From Paralvinella palmiformis (Eukaryota; Annelida; Polychaeta; Terebellida; Alvinellidae), in the NCBI GenBank assembly GCA_025642065.1, contig JAODUP010000449.1, positions 363,501 to 427,500 on the forward strand: a DNA stretch of 64,000 nucleotides, written 5' to 3'. Below the pieces are notes generated by a model that worked only from the letters and a program-made list of their open reading frames with translations, was not told the origin of the DNA and did not search any database. This document shows positions 25,009-37,609 of this stretch, one piece after another. The number at the start of each line of letters is the position of its first letter. Position 1 is the first letter of the stretch. The translations under genes were made by a program, and so were the position numbers.

Positions 25009-25467
25009 AGACTATCTACAAGAAGAAGTTTTAACAAATAAACTAGTTAAAAGACGCTAAAAATTGGAATTGTGTTTATTCTTTGTGTGTGTGTGTGTGG
25101 TTATACAAGCATTTCCTCGCATCACAGAACAATGAGGTTCAACATAAATAGCACACGAGTACTAGATCCAAAATCAAAGGACGCCTGTAAAAACCAAGAA
25201 AGCATACCTCCTAAACAGCTGCAAACATTTGTCTATAGATAATTGTTTAGTGTCAGAACATCAAGATGGCTTTCATCAGCAATACGATTTAAATAATTTT
25301 CCAACTAAAAGTCCTACATTTCACTTCTGGGGTAGTTACATTGGTAACCCTTTCTAATTTTATTGACTATAGAGGTCACAATTGCATAATTGGTTCGTGA
25401 CATTCTAGGCCGTAGCAAAATGGATAGATGATCTGGTTTAAGATCTTGTTACTGGAATGGCTGTGCA

Positions 25468-26228
25468 GTTGGCAGGTTTAACCCGCCTGCTGGGCTAAAC
25501 CCCCATTTTGGGTTAAACTCATTTTTAGGCATAATGCACCACAAATTAATTCAAGAAAACCAACTAAATGCAAAATAAACATTTATTGTCTATATTGAGC
25601 ACATGAATAATATACTGCACAAAACAATGACAAAAGTGTTCAGATATTCACCAGTCTAATTCAGCACCACCACAAAGTTCACGATAGCAAGACGAGTGTG
25701 GGTGCTTTCTCCAGACCTTTATATCTCTGGTTGTATGGAAGCTGCATATGAATTTAACCATCTGTAACTATTTCCAAGTAATTTTAGCAGATACCTTGAT
25801 CACCTGCCACATAGAGGATTAAGTGAAGCCACTGCATGGTCAAAAACAGTTTGGTATACCAGCATTATAGTCAAAGGCAGTGCACCTTCTAATTGTTTCT
25901 GGTTATCCAATTGCTGAATAGATCAATTCATCTCCTGGGCTTCAGAAGCCAATATAACAAACAAGCTCAACCAATCATAGAACAGATCAGTTGGTTTAGC
26001 CATCAACAAATCATAACATCTTACGTAATTAATACAGTGAGTGTAATAGTATCTAATTGTTTCCACCAACAGCTTAATATCTCAAATGTTGATTGGTGCA
26101 AATTGTCAGCATCTTAACAACATCTTTAAAATGCATACCAAACAACTACTGTTGATGTGCATAAAATGTATGAATTTGTGAGTCAATATACTGTATTCCG
26201 AGAAAAAAACCGGCTAAACTCCAACCCT
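25468..26228. mobile_element. Element with GGTTGG-type inverted ends (RPL12 downstream)
   Basis: The left end gttggcaggtttaacccgcc and the right end, reversed, gggttggagtttagccggtt are inverted relatives. They also resemble the termini at 37355 and 40386. The interior shows no coding frame. Confidence 0.4.
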
Positions 26229-26289
26229 GGCAGTCGGCCACAAATCTAAACAACCTGAGTGATTCTCTGCGTGGTTATCTCTGAATCGT

Positions 26290-26600
26290 GTTTCATCTTT
26301 CACCTTGCCTTATTACATTTGGAGGTCGCTCAGTCCATTTATCCTTCCTCGTGCACAGAAGTGGCGATAAAACATCATCATCTATGGTATAATATGTTTG
26401 TAACTAGCAGTACAGTTATTATTTTCAATTCATGTATCTGGGTTTGTTAAGGGGGCCCAACGGATTCATAGCACCTGGGAAGTCTCATACTTGGACAAAA
26501 GGTACACGTATTCATTCATTATGGACAGGGTTTGCATTGGACTGTGTCGCTCGGCCCATTAAGCCTACCATGTGCACAAAAGTGGCCATAAACCATCAAT
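26290..26600 (+). mobile_element. Two SINE family A 3' fragments
   Basis: One fragment at about 26308-26382 reads ttggaggtcgctcagtccat, then gtgcacagaagtggcgataa. A second at about 26547-26600 reads tcgctcggcccattaagcct, then ggccataaaccatcaatc. Both lack the tRNA-like head. Confidence 0.6.
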
Positions 26601-26611
26601 CTTTATCAAAT

Positions 26612-26895
26612 TGGTCCGTGAAAATCATGGAATTTCAAATATTTGGTTTCCAGGCCTTGTAGAGGTCCTTGAATTATAAATTTAATACAGATTTATATTT
26701 CTAATTATAATCATACATGAATTCAGTCATCACACTTCTGAAATGTTGAGTCAGTGTTTATGTTAGTCAGTCCACTGCAGCCCAGCTTTCATTGAAGATA
26801 TGGGTGTATATTTTCGTTGAAACGGTTCTTGAATTTGACATTGGAAGGTCCTGGAATTTGAGACGTCAAAATGTGTATGAACTCCGATGGGTTTC
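26612..26895 (+). repeat. Dispersed repeat, copy 1 (see 46857-47208)
   Basis: Shares several blocks in order with 46857-47208: ttccaggcc/ttcaggcctg, gaggtccttgaat, tatatttctaat.ataa.catac, gaattcagt, cttctgaaat, ggtcctggaatttgaga, and gtcaaaatgtgtatgaactc. Copies are about 75-85 percent alike by eye. The family is not identified. Confidence 0.6.
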
Positions 26896-27359
26896 ATTAT
26901 CTTATCTGAATTCCCCAGTAGTGATTATATTTGTGATGTATATCGGTAATTCTTAACAACATTCAATAACTCGAAAACTAAACGAGTATCTGTAAGTAAT
27001 GGATGTGAAAAAAGTTCAACAAATTATTATTTATTTTTTGGTAGAATTTTACAAGCACGCTGGTACATAATGTTGGCTGACGCATGATAGCATCGCACAT
27101 ATCTGGAATGTACATAGGACACAAAGTTGATAAATTAGCATCCCACATTTGGTTTCAAAAGATAATGGAACTGTCTCGGTGAAATAAAAGTATGAATTGA
27201 GGTATCCTCTAAATAAACATTAAAAGGTTATTAATGGTCTATTCAGCAAGTGCACTCCTTTTTATTTGTCTGTGCTACCTAATTCTGACAGCATAGGTCC
27301 AGGCAAAATGAGTGTTATTTCCCAAGAAGGGAAAAAAACGTGCTACGCAAAAAAGATAG

Positions 27360-29883
27360 TCATTTCTTCTTGGTCGTCTTCGTCACTAGCTCCAGAAGCT
27401 GTTCGTTGCGTGCTAATAAGTGTAAACTGCTGATCATCTCAGACAGCATGTCTCCGCCTGCTAGAAATTCATTGATGTTGTACATGTTTTCTGACAGTCT
27501 GTGGTCTGTCACACGATCTTGTTTGAAGTTGAATGTACGAATTTTTTCCGAACGTCCCGCTGATCCAACCTGAGATGACAAACAGCATAATGTGCACAAC
27601 ACGGATAAACAACTCTTGACTAAATTAATACTTCATAGGTTATAAATAATCCAATTAGCATATTTGATGTAAGTGATTAAATTCATGATGTATAAGAATG
27701 ACACTACATGAGACGAGATGAGATAACTAACATGTACAACCTGACTATATAGTTAGATAACATTACTTGCCACAAATCTTTAATAAAAGCACAAAGTACG
27801 TCGCGGAGCTTGTACTAAATTTGAACAAGTATGTTTCACAACTTTCCATCAGCTTCCTGTACCATAGATCCAATGACTGGATTTAGATATCTTAAATACA
27901 TTTAACTCAATTCCTGCTGTGAAATAACACCAAGTTCCCACATCATTATTCTGTAAGTCAACAGGCTTCCGTTTTTAATTATTCAAAGGCTTGTAGTCCA
28001 AAGCCAACTCCACTGTTCACAGCTGTAACAGTGTAAGGAATTTTGATTAAGACTGCAGATTTTTCCCGTTTGATCTTTGACGATGTGGAGTACGTTTCAG
28101 CATTCATATACATGATACATTTGATCAAACATCTTCCGATGTATAGTGTCAAAATACTTGGCACACAATTTGGAATTGGGCTGATTAAGTAAAGATGGCG
28201 TTCTTCATCAGTTTGCCTAGATGCTTCAAACTAATCTAATCATGAAATGTGCCCGATTACATCAATATACATGTCATCATACATATAACAGTTGCCCTGG
28301 TAATAGTTCTGATGTGTTGAGTAGGAACTGTGAAAACAAACTTTTTAGTTTTTTAAATACAATAATCACCAGAACTGTCAGCCAATATTTTTGCCGACAG
28401 CTTTGTCTGAAAATTTGTGTTTCGTGCTCCAAGAATGGTATATCTGAAACCAAGGGATATTTGACTAAACACTATTAGGTCAGAAGTGTATTTGGCTTAT
28501 CTTTCCTGTAGAACACCAGATAATCTTATGTGTGGTATGTTATTTGAAAAATTATGATACACGGGTACGCTGTATCAAAAGATGGAGTTGAAATTCACTG
28601 ATTTTTGTCACTTATGGGATTGTTATTGTTTGTGGCATTTTACATTCTACTTGAAGTTCACGAATTCAATATTTGGATATTGGCCAATGTTGTGAGCCAA
28701 GAAATAACACTGAATTTGCAGCTAATATTATTTTATTTGTTACAGATAGTCAGACAATTTATCAAGAAAATGTTTAGCATTCTCAACTAATTAAACAAAA
28801 TTATACTGCATAGTATATAATAATTAAGCTTGAGGTAGTGAACACATGTGTGAAGACTAATAGAAGAACTTTTAACTTGTGCATGCAGCACTTGATTAAC
28901 TAACTATTTCAATCACTGGAATGTGTATAATGGTTTATACGGCAATACTGGTGAAAGTAATATACTGCGCTATAATACGCACAGGAATCGTTACAGCTAA
29001 CAACACCTATAAACAAGCACCATTTCAAACAAGTACTATCTACATTTTGACTATTTAATTTGAAATACTTAAAAAATTATTAGCTTTATGAGAAAGTGTA
29101 AATGTCATACCTGTACTTTTCTTGTTGCTGTTTGCTTTGCCATCTGAGCCTCAATTTCTCTCTCGTATATTCTGACAGAAATGATAATATCAGTACTTCG
29201 TGAATTATCACATTTATGAAGATGGTCACCTTCGTGGATATTACATTTACAAATGCTTTACTACATCATGAATTAAAACATGATGCAACACCAAATTAAT
29301 GTTTTAGTTAGAATAGTATTCAACACAAGATGGGTTGTTCTCACAACGAGTCCCTTCGTAAATACCTCGATATCAGAACTTTCATTGCCGTACTTCGATT
29401 CTGTATTTGCGATCTCTGTGTTTGGCATTCAGCTACTATTCCTGTAACAAAGAGACTGTACCCAATGTAAGACCATTACGACAACGTGAATACATTGGAT
29501 ATCTTTGTCTTAAAATATTACTAATTATTAGATATTTAAATTATTAATTGTTAAGACCAGTGTTGAAATATGCCATTATTCTATACTAACCTGTTGGTAT
29601 GTGTTTAATTCTAACAGCACTGTCTGTTGTATTGACATGCTGACCTCCTGCTCCACTTGATCTAAATGTATCGATCTTGAGGTCTTTTGGATTAATCTTG
29701 ATGTCTATCTGCAGGGTAAACAATAAATCTGAGATGATTTCATTGATCTAACTTCAGATGCGTTGTCACAGATGAACAACAAACAGATAACTACACAAAC
29801 AACATTTAGTAGTCTTCATCAGTTCAAGTTGAATTAATTAGAGGTGGCATACACATGTCACTTAACTATAATGATTTTAATTC

Positions 29884-29923
<40 letters not shown>

Positions 29924-32900
29924 CACACACACAAATATATATAAGGTTAAAAGCTACTTGGGCCTTTGGCTCATATAACAGTGTTTAAGACTTTTTTATC
30001 AGATATTTTTGTGAACAAACAAACACACATTTATTTACACACACACACACACACACACATATCCATCCAAGAATTCAGACTTTCACACATTAACTGTCAT
30101 TCACTCAATCAATAGTTATAATTACAGTTCGCTATCTGCTTCCAGTATCATGTTATTATTATTATATACCATATTTATATAGCACTCTTTTCATAAACTA
30201 TATCATATTCAAAAGTGCTTTACAAGACATATAAACATAAATTGTTTAAATGACATGGAATAATATATATTAAATGTAAAATAAAATATTACAATATAGA
30301 GGTGATTAATTTTTTTGACGTAATAGTATGATTAAAAATAGACAAATAAAATAAACTTAATCAACTAAATTAAATCGTTATAATATACCGATATAACAAT
30401 ATATCAAACTGCTATTAACTAGAAGATAAAAATAGAATATAAACATGTTATATATACACATTATTAAGAATGACTAGATTTGTTCAACGGCTATAGTGAA
30501 CTAGAAAATAAGGTGTTTTTGAAAGTGTCTGTTGTCTTAGATTCTCTAAAATCGGCAGACAGTGCATTCCAGAGATGGGTGCTGCATAACTAAAACATCT
30601 GTTGCCATATGCTGTGGTCTGCATCTTAGGTACTACCAATGTATCTGAAGTATGTCACTATGTAAATTAGAGGAGAAGGGAAACCTCTCATGTTACGTTA
30701 GCTCTGGAGACACCATAACATAGACCAGAAATATGCACAGATACAGGCTACAGCATATCATTATGATAGTAATAAATATATCAAAGATATTGCTTGGGGA
30801 AGACTTTACAGATTTACACATGTACACACACTGAACTGGCGAGAAATTACACATCTCAACATGAAAAGTCGCAGCAACTTTTGAAATATTTCCCTGAAGA
30901 GCCATACAGAAATTGTAAACATTAGTTCTGATTCTCTGTACAAGTGCCTTATCCCATAATGCTCAAACACCAGGCATACACACACCATCTATCTACACTA
31001 TGAGAAATATGTACTGTGCTCACCTCTCTGGGCTGTGGTAGGATTGCCACTGTTACTGTACTTGTATGTATACGACCTTGTTTCTCCGTCTTGGGAACAC
31101 GCTGCACCCGATGTACACCACTTTCATACTTCAGGTGCCTGTACACATCAAGCCCACTGATGCTAACGCTGGCTTTACGTAGGCCACCTGGTGGCGAAGA
31201 TATAATATTTTCTATTTAAATTTTAAAGAAAGCCAGAACTGTGAGCAACATTAAAATGGAAGAAAACGATGCTTTCCGTGAAAGCACATAAATACAACAT
31301 TCATGTATAATGTGTACTGCGGGAGGAAGACTAGAATTTTTTTTACTAGATCAAAGAACCAATAAAGACAATCATTTACTAACTTACATTGGAATGAAGA
31401 CCAATTTATATAGAGTTATCATCAGACATAATACCGTCAACAAATAAAAGTAACTTGAAAAAGAAGAAAGTGTTTGCGCGTTGAGCTCAGAGCATGGACA
31501 TGAATACTCTTAGTCTTCACAGTGAATGTGTTCTTTTTGGAGGAGGATTTCAAGTGCTAGTCAAATCAATTGAATATAGTACAGGCCTGAGAGCAGAGTG
31601 GCCTTTGAAAAAAAAAACACACCTGAAAAACAGGAGTCAAAATTGAAGAGCGAAGTGAGCCATATGCATCTGGGTGCATTTTTAGGACAATCTGAGACTA
31701 CCCAAGTGGGGATAGATAATTTTGTTCTAAACTACTAGTTTGACCCACTCCCCATTTCCAAAAATGTTATTTCCAGCTTGGGAAAAAATGAATACTCTCA
31801 TTTACTAGTTCGTTCATGTCTTCACTACTCCATGAATATCTTTATTAGAGTACGAACTACTGGACAGATATGTGTGTGTGTGTGTGTCTGTAACGATCTC
31901 TACTCCACCATGATTGGGGTAATCATAATCGGTAATCATAAACGATTGTAACTGATTACATGATATACAGTAATCATAATTGCCATTTCCAGATGCAATA
32001 CAATCAGCGACTACTTTCACAGTTACACAAGATGTTTGATTATTTACCATGTTATATCATGCCAGAAATAAATGATTTGGTATGTAAGACAAAAGATAAC
32101 AATAGAACTACTTTATGCATTGATGGACTGCTGTCATATTTATACACATGATGATTTGTCAGTTTATTTCTTCTAAGAACAAGAAAGGAAAACGTGTTGA
32201 AACACTGCTTCAGATGTTGCCGCTATTATAAGTCTTATAAACGGGCATTTCAGATTAACTTGTGTTGTTTTCACACGGTTAAGCCCAAGCTAGTCACACT
32301 GCCAGCAATCGTGCCTGACTTCTTTGTGACACCGTCGTTTTAACTCCAGCTGCAAACGATCCTGATTGGCCAGCAATCAGATGACAAGCAGCCAATTAAA
32401 TTAACACATGCGATAGTGAACATAAACAAGACTATATCCTGGCCCCCACAGGGTGATAAATGTGGGAATTAGATGGAGATCAAAGGTCAAAGTATAGAAT
32501 TGGAAGGTGGCCGAGACTGTGAAAATTTGGTCCATTTACAGAGGTGGTCAAGTTACAGAGGGGGTTTGACTATATTCTAATTATCCTATATATTATATAG
32601 ACCTTACCTGGCTAATAGTCACGCCACACATGATGCATTTCATTACTAAATATATATTCAAATAATTCCATTGTTATTGTTTGCACTAATCTCAGTTATC
32701 TCTATAAATACCTGTGCATTAATGACAAATGCAGTACTTGCTCCTTTTCTCTACGGTGAATATTGATCTCAGAAATATTTAAAAAAAAATACATTGTACA
32801 ATGGCCTCAAAGTCTTTTGTACATTTTCATTTCAAGAACATACCAGAAAGTGTCTTGTTCTTACAAATCAACATGTCAACACTGTAGCATGTTTATATTG

Positions 32901-34559
32901 ATATTATACATGTAACTGAGTAAATATTGATGAAGAATCACATTCATGTTTATGTTATATACGTTTTAATCATGATTGTAATCATGATTACTTTACAATG
33001 TAGTTGTAATATATTAGTCAGAATGAAAGTATTTGTAATCGTAATCAATTATCCTGGTCCTGTAATCACCCCAACACTGTACTCCACACCAATCACCAGC
33101 ACATAAAAATTGAGCTGAGATGCCCAGAATATGACCAAAGGCAAGTTACTACTTGGAATCATGACTATAATCTCTTAATTTACCTATGGTTATGGTCATT
33201 CTGTGCGCGAGGTCACAGGCTTTGGCACTATAGATGGGGGAGTTTTTCAGGCAACTGGCAAGGTTTTCTCCACCGAAAATGCCATATTTTCAAAAAAAAT
33301 TTTGGCTATTATTATTTTGTTAATTATCAGCCTTTTGAATGGTATATGATAAATCTATAAAACTATTTTATAAATCACATATACACACACACACAAGCAG
33401 AACTTTAACTCACACTTTCCATTTGAATATCCGAGATCAGTGTTTCTGGATCTGTACATCCCAAAGGTATTTAGCCAACTGTTCACAATAAAGCTGTCTG
33501 GATGCCTTTTTTTATTTATTATTAGTTATACCTACCATGATTTATCAAACCTCATGTTTTTCTATTACAGACAAATTCCTTCATAAAAAATCAAGTACCT
33601 CTCAGACTTCCTATATTATAGCATAACAGTAGTTGACTTAGTCTGTACTCAATCTGTTCAAGGTTGCTCCAATAGTGCAGTGATTACAGCAATGCACTGC
33701 AAACGTCAAGGTTGTGTGTTCAAATCTGGCTCATACCTGAGTTTGCAGGATTGGCTTACTAGGAAGATTATCCTTAGCTGAAGCTAAATAATTCAACCCA
33801 AAACAACAACTTGATGTAATCAAAACTGGTCCTCAAAAGGTTTTCTCTCTCCAATAAATAAAAGTTTGACTAAATTCCAATCATCTGATGGCAATTTGCA
33901 GCTTTCCGCACCAATAAACGAAAGATAGCTGACTTAACTGGGTCACTTCTCTAAACGGGTCACTATAGATAATTTCACTTATAGGGATAATACTGTGTTC
34001 GTTTGAATGATTAAAAAAAGGAATCAGATGTTTCGCTCAATAAACAAAGATTTGGGCATATTCACAAGAATTACTGACCAGCAACGTTGTCTGCATAATC
34101 AGCATCAATTATCTCATAGTTCCACCCTTTATATGTGATATAGTTCAGGTACATGTCGAATATTTCCTTTGTGAAGAGAAATGCTTCAGCACCACCAATT
34201 CCAGCAGATACCTCAAGGATTATATCACTACTATCTACAGCTTCAGCTGGCACTAACAGGTTCAATATCTGAAATATAAATATTGCAGATTATTAAAAAT
34301 AGATATATGGCAGATGTCGTCGACAATAAAGTCGGCAGTACTTTATGCCATATATTTCCATCATGCTTAAATTATGTGAAAGATTAGTAAATAATATTAC
34401 TGTTTCTGTCATTGGACCATTCAGGGAGTCAAGTGACCTTCAAAAGTGACATGAAAAATTAAAAACCTTTGAAACACAGCCAGTTGGGGTTCATACAAGG
34501 TCTAACCTTGCTACCAGTTAGGCTCAAATTACAAAATAAAATAAGTGTCTTTGTCATTG

Positions 34560-34615
<56 letters not shown>

Positions 34616-36213
34616 AATAATAGGCATTTGGCAACAAACTTCTGATAGTCATATCAGGTTTTCAAAAGCGAATAGAGTCAGTCTATATTAATTTTGTAAC
34701 AAATACTTATTGTGTTACTAATTGGTATTATAATTCTACACGACAAGTGTGAAAACCTTTGAATAAATTTGTAATATTATTATTACTAAATTATTGCATA
34801 TTAATAAATGGCTATGGCACACCAAAAATATTTCTTGAGTGGACATTTAATGTACAAGAGAAAGAATGAGAAACCATTAGCAAGGATTGAGGCTTAAGAC
34901 AATGGATAAGACTAACAGAGAAGACTAATATTTCTGAAGTGACCACAACAATTAGTGGTTTCAGTACTTTAACATCTTTACAATTTCAAAATGTGTTAAG
35001 CATTAGTAGATGATGATGATTGGTGTCTTACGGCCACATTTGTGCACATGGTAGGCTAAATGGACCGAGCAACCTCCAAAGGTAATGTGGTGAAGTCAAA
35101 GATGAAACAACCTTGAGATATGCTCACGCCGGGATTTGAACATAGTGGTAGTGATCTGTGATATAACATGCTACCGCTAGACCATGGAGGCTAAAGGGAC
35201 GGTCCACCCTTAGAAAATAATTTTTAACTATATAATGCTTAGAACAGTAACCAAAAATAATAATCACAAAATATACCTGATATCATAGATATAGGGAAAT
35301 AATCCAACTTACAGGAGGGCCATCGTTATGGCTGCACCGGAAGCCAGATTCGATGATGGGAAGGAGAAAACTGAAATGCTTGGATGTCACATGACCACTC
35401 TCTAGACTGACACAGATTATAGTTTATCTTGAGCATTAATATCTCAGCCATTCTGAATCACCTTCCTCTTGTAAGGTTCCTTCTGGCTCCAACTGATATG
35501 GTTGTATATCATTCATAACGTAATTTTAACAAGATAATGTCATTTAGTTCTGGAATGATTCTTTATTCACACTTGTTTATATGCTTTTGTATGGGCTCTA
35601 CAGACTTCAGGTCAACCAGATATGCTGAAGTGACGTCAGCATTCACGGGTTTCTGGTCTCTGTCTAGCTTCAAAATGGCGGCGCCCACAGGCCATTAAAA
35701 GTGGATTAATCAGCACTTTGAACTGGATTATTTAATATGTGGGTGATTGTTTACACATTTTAACACTATTTATGATATTTGTGAGTATAGTTGTATTAGC
35801 CCTTAAAATATGAAATCAAGGTGGACTATCTCTTTGAGTATCAGACGCAATAAATAACAATATTTATGTTACCCGTAACAAATTAAAATTCACAAGTTCC
35901 ATTCTAGAAGTCATTACTCTACTGACCTCTTCACTTTGTATTTCAAGCTCATACGAAAGTCGTTCAATATCATTCACTGTCATGGCCTCCAGTTCCTTTT
36001 TGTCTTTTTCACTCATATCTATATAGATAGAAGGAATAATCAATACACAATATATAGATAATGTACTGTGATTAATTCTTTATTGCTAATTATTCACATC
36101 TACATAGTTAAATAATAAATTAAATAGCTCATGTGTTGCTCTGTAAGAGCAATCATGATGTTAACATAAGACATGTGGCTAAAAGGTAACGTCAAGGTCT
36201 GGCATGTTTTCAG

Positions 36214-36256
<43 letters not shown>

Positions 36257-37219
36257 CAATGGCAGGTTACTGAGATGAAAAACAGTCAGAGGAAACTCAG
36301 ATACACCAAATTCACATCACTCCGACGAGCAGAAATGTGAAATCACTTGAGAAGGTGTGTGCTGACTTAATCACAGGTGCAAAGGACAATAACTTGAAAG
36401 TTAAAGGACCCATCTGTATGCCAACAAACATCCTGCGCATCACAACACACAAAACACCCTGTGGTGAAGGATCTAAAATCTGGGATTGCTTCCAGATGAG
36501 GAGCCACAAGCGTCTCATCGATTTACACAATCCGTCTGAGATTGCAAAGCAGATCACTTCCATCAGTGTAGAACCAGGTGTTGAAGTTGAGGTAACAATA
36601 GCTGATGCCTAAATCGGCCAGATTGGATCAAAGAAAAGTGATCCGTACCATAAATCACTTTGCCAAGATCCGAATAAATTTTAACAAACAAAAATATTTA
36701 TGTGTGTGTGTGTGTGTATTGATAGCTTTGTTATACTCATACATGGACATATATCCTACCTTCACCTATGTGTTTAAGTTCGATCAATTCTTGTTCTATC
36801 TTTTGGTAATTCTCTATGGCAGCAACAATTGGCTTTAACTTTGTGATCTCACTGATAACATTCTGGCGTTCAGTGTCACTGTTAAATCTCCCACTGACAA
36901 CTTCTGTTTGTAACCTTATAAGTCGCTGCAGTAGACTGTTTACATGTGCTTGAACTTGCTCATCTCTGAAGCTCAGTTCGGTCAAAGAGTTTGACGAATA
37001 CCATCTCTGAATACTGGTGTACGGTGCTGTTAGATGCTGATGGCTTTTAATAACAACGTGACATTTGCTTGATGACCTGTAAGTATTATGATGTATACCT
37101 CCTATGCCATATGGGCTGCACTGTTGGCTATACATCGCTGAACACAGACACCTCTCCATTACTGAGAGGATTCTTCCACCACTGGTTGGCCATTTCCCTA
37201 ATGTCCTGATGAACATCAT
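27360..37219 (-). CDS. MTRF1L: Mitochondrial peptide chain release factor 1-like (mtRF1a type)
   Basis: Coding exons in transcript order: 37219-36760, 36018-35927, 34268-34079, 31187-31024, 29708-29591, 29441-29366, 29171-29111 and 27569-27360. All have GT/AG borders and compatible phases, giving 1371 nt and about 456 aa. Class I release factors hydrolyse peptidyl-tRNA at stop codons, here on mitochondrial ribosomes. Visible family marks are the PCRF region ([19 protein letters not shown]), then [19 protein letters not shown] with the stop-codon-reading PKT tripeptide (residues about 279-281), and [18 protein letters not shown] with the catalytic GGQ (about 323-325). The C-terminal [19 protein letters not shown] block follows. 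The N-terminus is Arg/Ser-rich, as expected of a mitochondrial presequence. Start is either of two adjacent ATGs (37219, 37216). A splice acceptor at 37250 implies an upstream 5'UTR exon that was not located. PKT without an insertion fits MTRF1L rather than vertebrate-type MTRF1. A TTTATT on + near 27261 is a possible poly(A) signal. Confidence 0.94.
30130..30660. repeat. Probable dispersed repeat in MTRF1L intron 4
   Basis: Contains tatttatatagcactctttt and aaaagtgctttacaagacat, and further on cagtgcattccagagatggg. These words are common in invertebrate interspersed repeats (from memory). Only one copy is in the window, so the ends are not defined. Confidence 0.35.
31188..34078. other. MTRF1L intron 3 interior
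   Basis: Mostly non-coding. It holds the 33.66-kb family C SINE. An isolated end at about 32523-32575 (fragments tccatttacagaggtggtca and gttacagagggggtttgact) resembles a pogo-type transposon terminus without a visible partner. Scattered (CA)n is also present. Confidence 0.45.
33660..33780 (+). mobile_element. SINE family C copy in MTRF1L intron 4
   Basis: ttgctccaatagtgcagtga and tgcactgcaaacgtcaaggt, then gtgttcaaatctggctcata and cctgagtttgcaggattgg. It is the best-preserved family C copy in the window. Confidence 0.55.
34561..34613. repeat. (AT)n microsatellite
   Basis: About 52 bp of AT in MTRF1L intron 3. Comparable (AT)n tracts lie at 13769-13797, 29886-29920, 36218-36252, 38960-39036 (interrupted by a T run) and 51358-51391. 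Confidence 0.95.
34993..35190 (-). mobile_element. SINE family A, inverted copy
   Basis: Runs from atgatgatgattggtgtctt through gtgcacatggtaggctaaat and the head gctagaccatggagg. It lies in MTRF1L intron 2, in the sense orientation of that gene. Its head directly abuts the inverted-repeat element starting at 35193. Confidence 0.8.
35193..35835. mobile_element. MITE-like element with AAAGGGAC-type terminal inverted repeats (MTRF1L intron 2)
   Basis: The left end aaagggacggtccaccctta and the right end (reverse strand aaagagatagtccaccttga) form an imperfect inverted repeat of about 18 bp enclosing about 640 bp. No transposase frame is seen inside. Similar termini occur on non-autonomous DNA transposons of other invertebrates, from memory. 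The target-site duplication is obscured by the adjoining SINE. Confidence 0.6.
36259..36612 (+). pseudogene. RPS20P: Processed RPS20 (uS10) retropseudogene inside MTRF1L intron 1
   Basis: An uninterrupted, intronless copy of the 40S protein uS10/RPS20 lies antisense within MTRF1L intron 1. From the ATG at 36259 the frame covers 117 codons plus stop, near the normal 119-aa length. It has an in-frame TGA at codon 5. Downstream motifs are plain: [45 protein letters not shown] and [12 protein letters not shown] at the end. Several normally invariant Arg codons have become Cys or His (RMPT to CMPT, TTRKT to TTHKT, WDRF to WDCF), as in CpG decay without selection. A possible poly(A) signal (aataaa near 36671) and an A-rich stretch follow, fitting LINE-mediated retroposition. 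A (TA)n tract abuts the 5' side. It is very unlikely to make a functional ribosomal protein. Confidence 0.93.
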
Positions 37220-37609
37220 GAATATGTGAAGTTCAGGTGGTAGCAAATCCTGAAAAAATAAAATAAATATGATCAAACCTTTTGCTCGTTGATTACAACG
37301 TGATGTATCACGGTACACCAGGGGTGTAGTGATTGGCCCTCAAGCACTACATCCTAGGGTTGGCAGGTTTCTCCCCATCACGGTAAAAAGCACGGTAATA
37401 ACCCAGTTTCTGCCGATACAGCAGAAATACTTTCTGTCCAGGGGAGAAATGACAGAAAGGGGAGAAACTAAATTTGGGGAAAATTGCCATGAAAATACAC
37501 AATTAATAAAGACTTAATTTAACAGTTTGAAACCAATATACGGTAAATGGACAAAACCCCACCGGGAAAAACCCCATTTTAAAAACAATGGTGTATAGAG
37601 AGCTATCAG

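Noticed and set aside
28221..28478. 85-aa cysteine-containing frame in the MTRF1L last intron
   Set aside because: Checked for a cysteine-rich domain; spacing fits none and codon use is like the surrounding intron.
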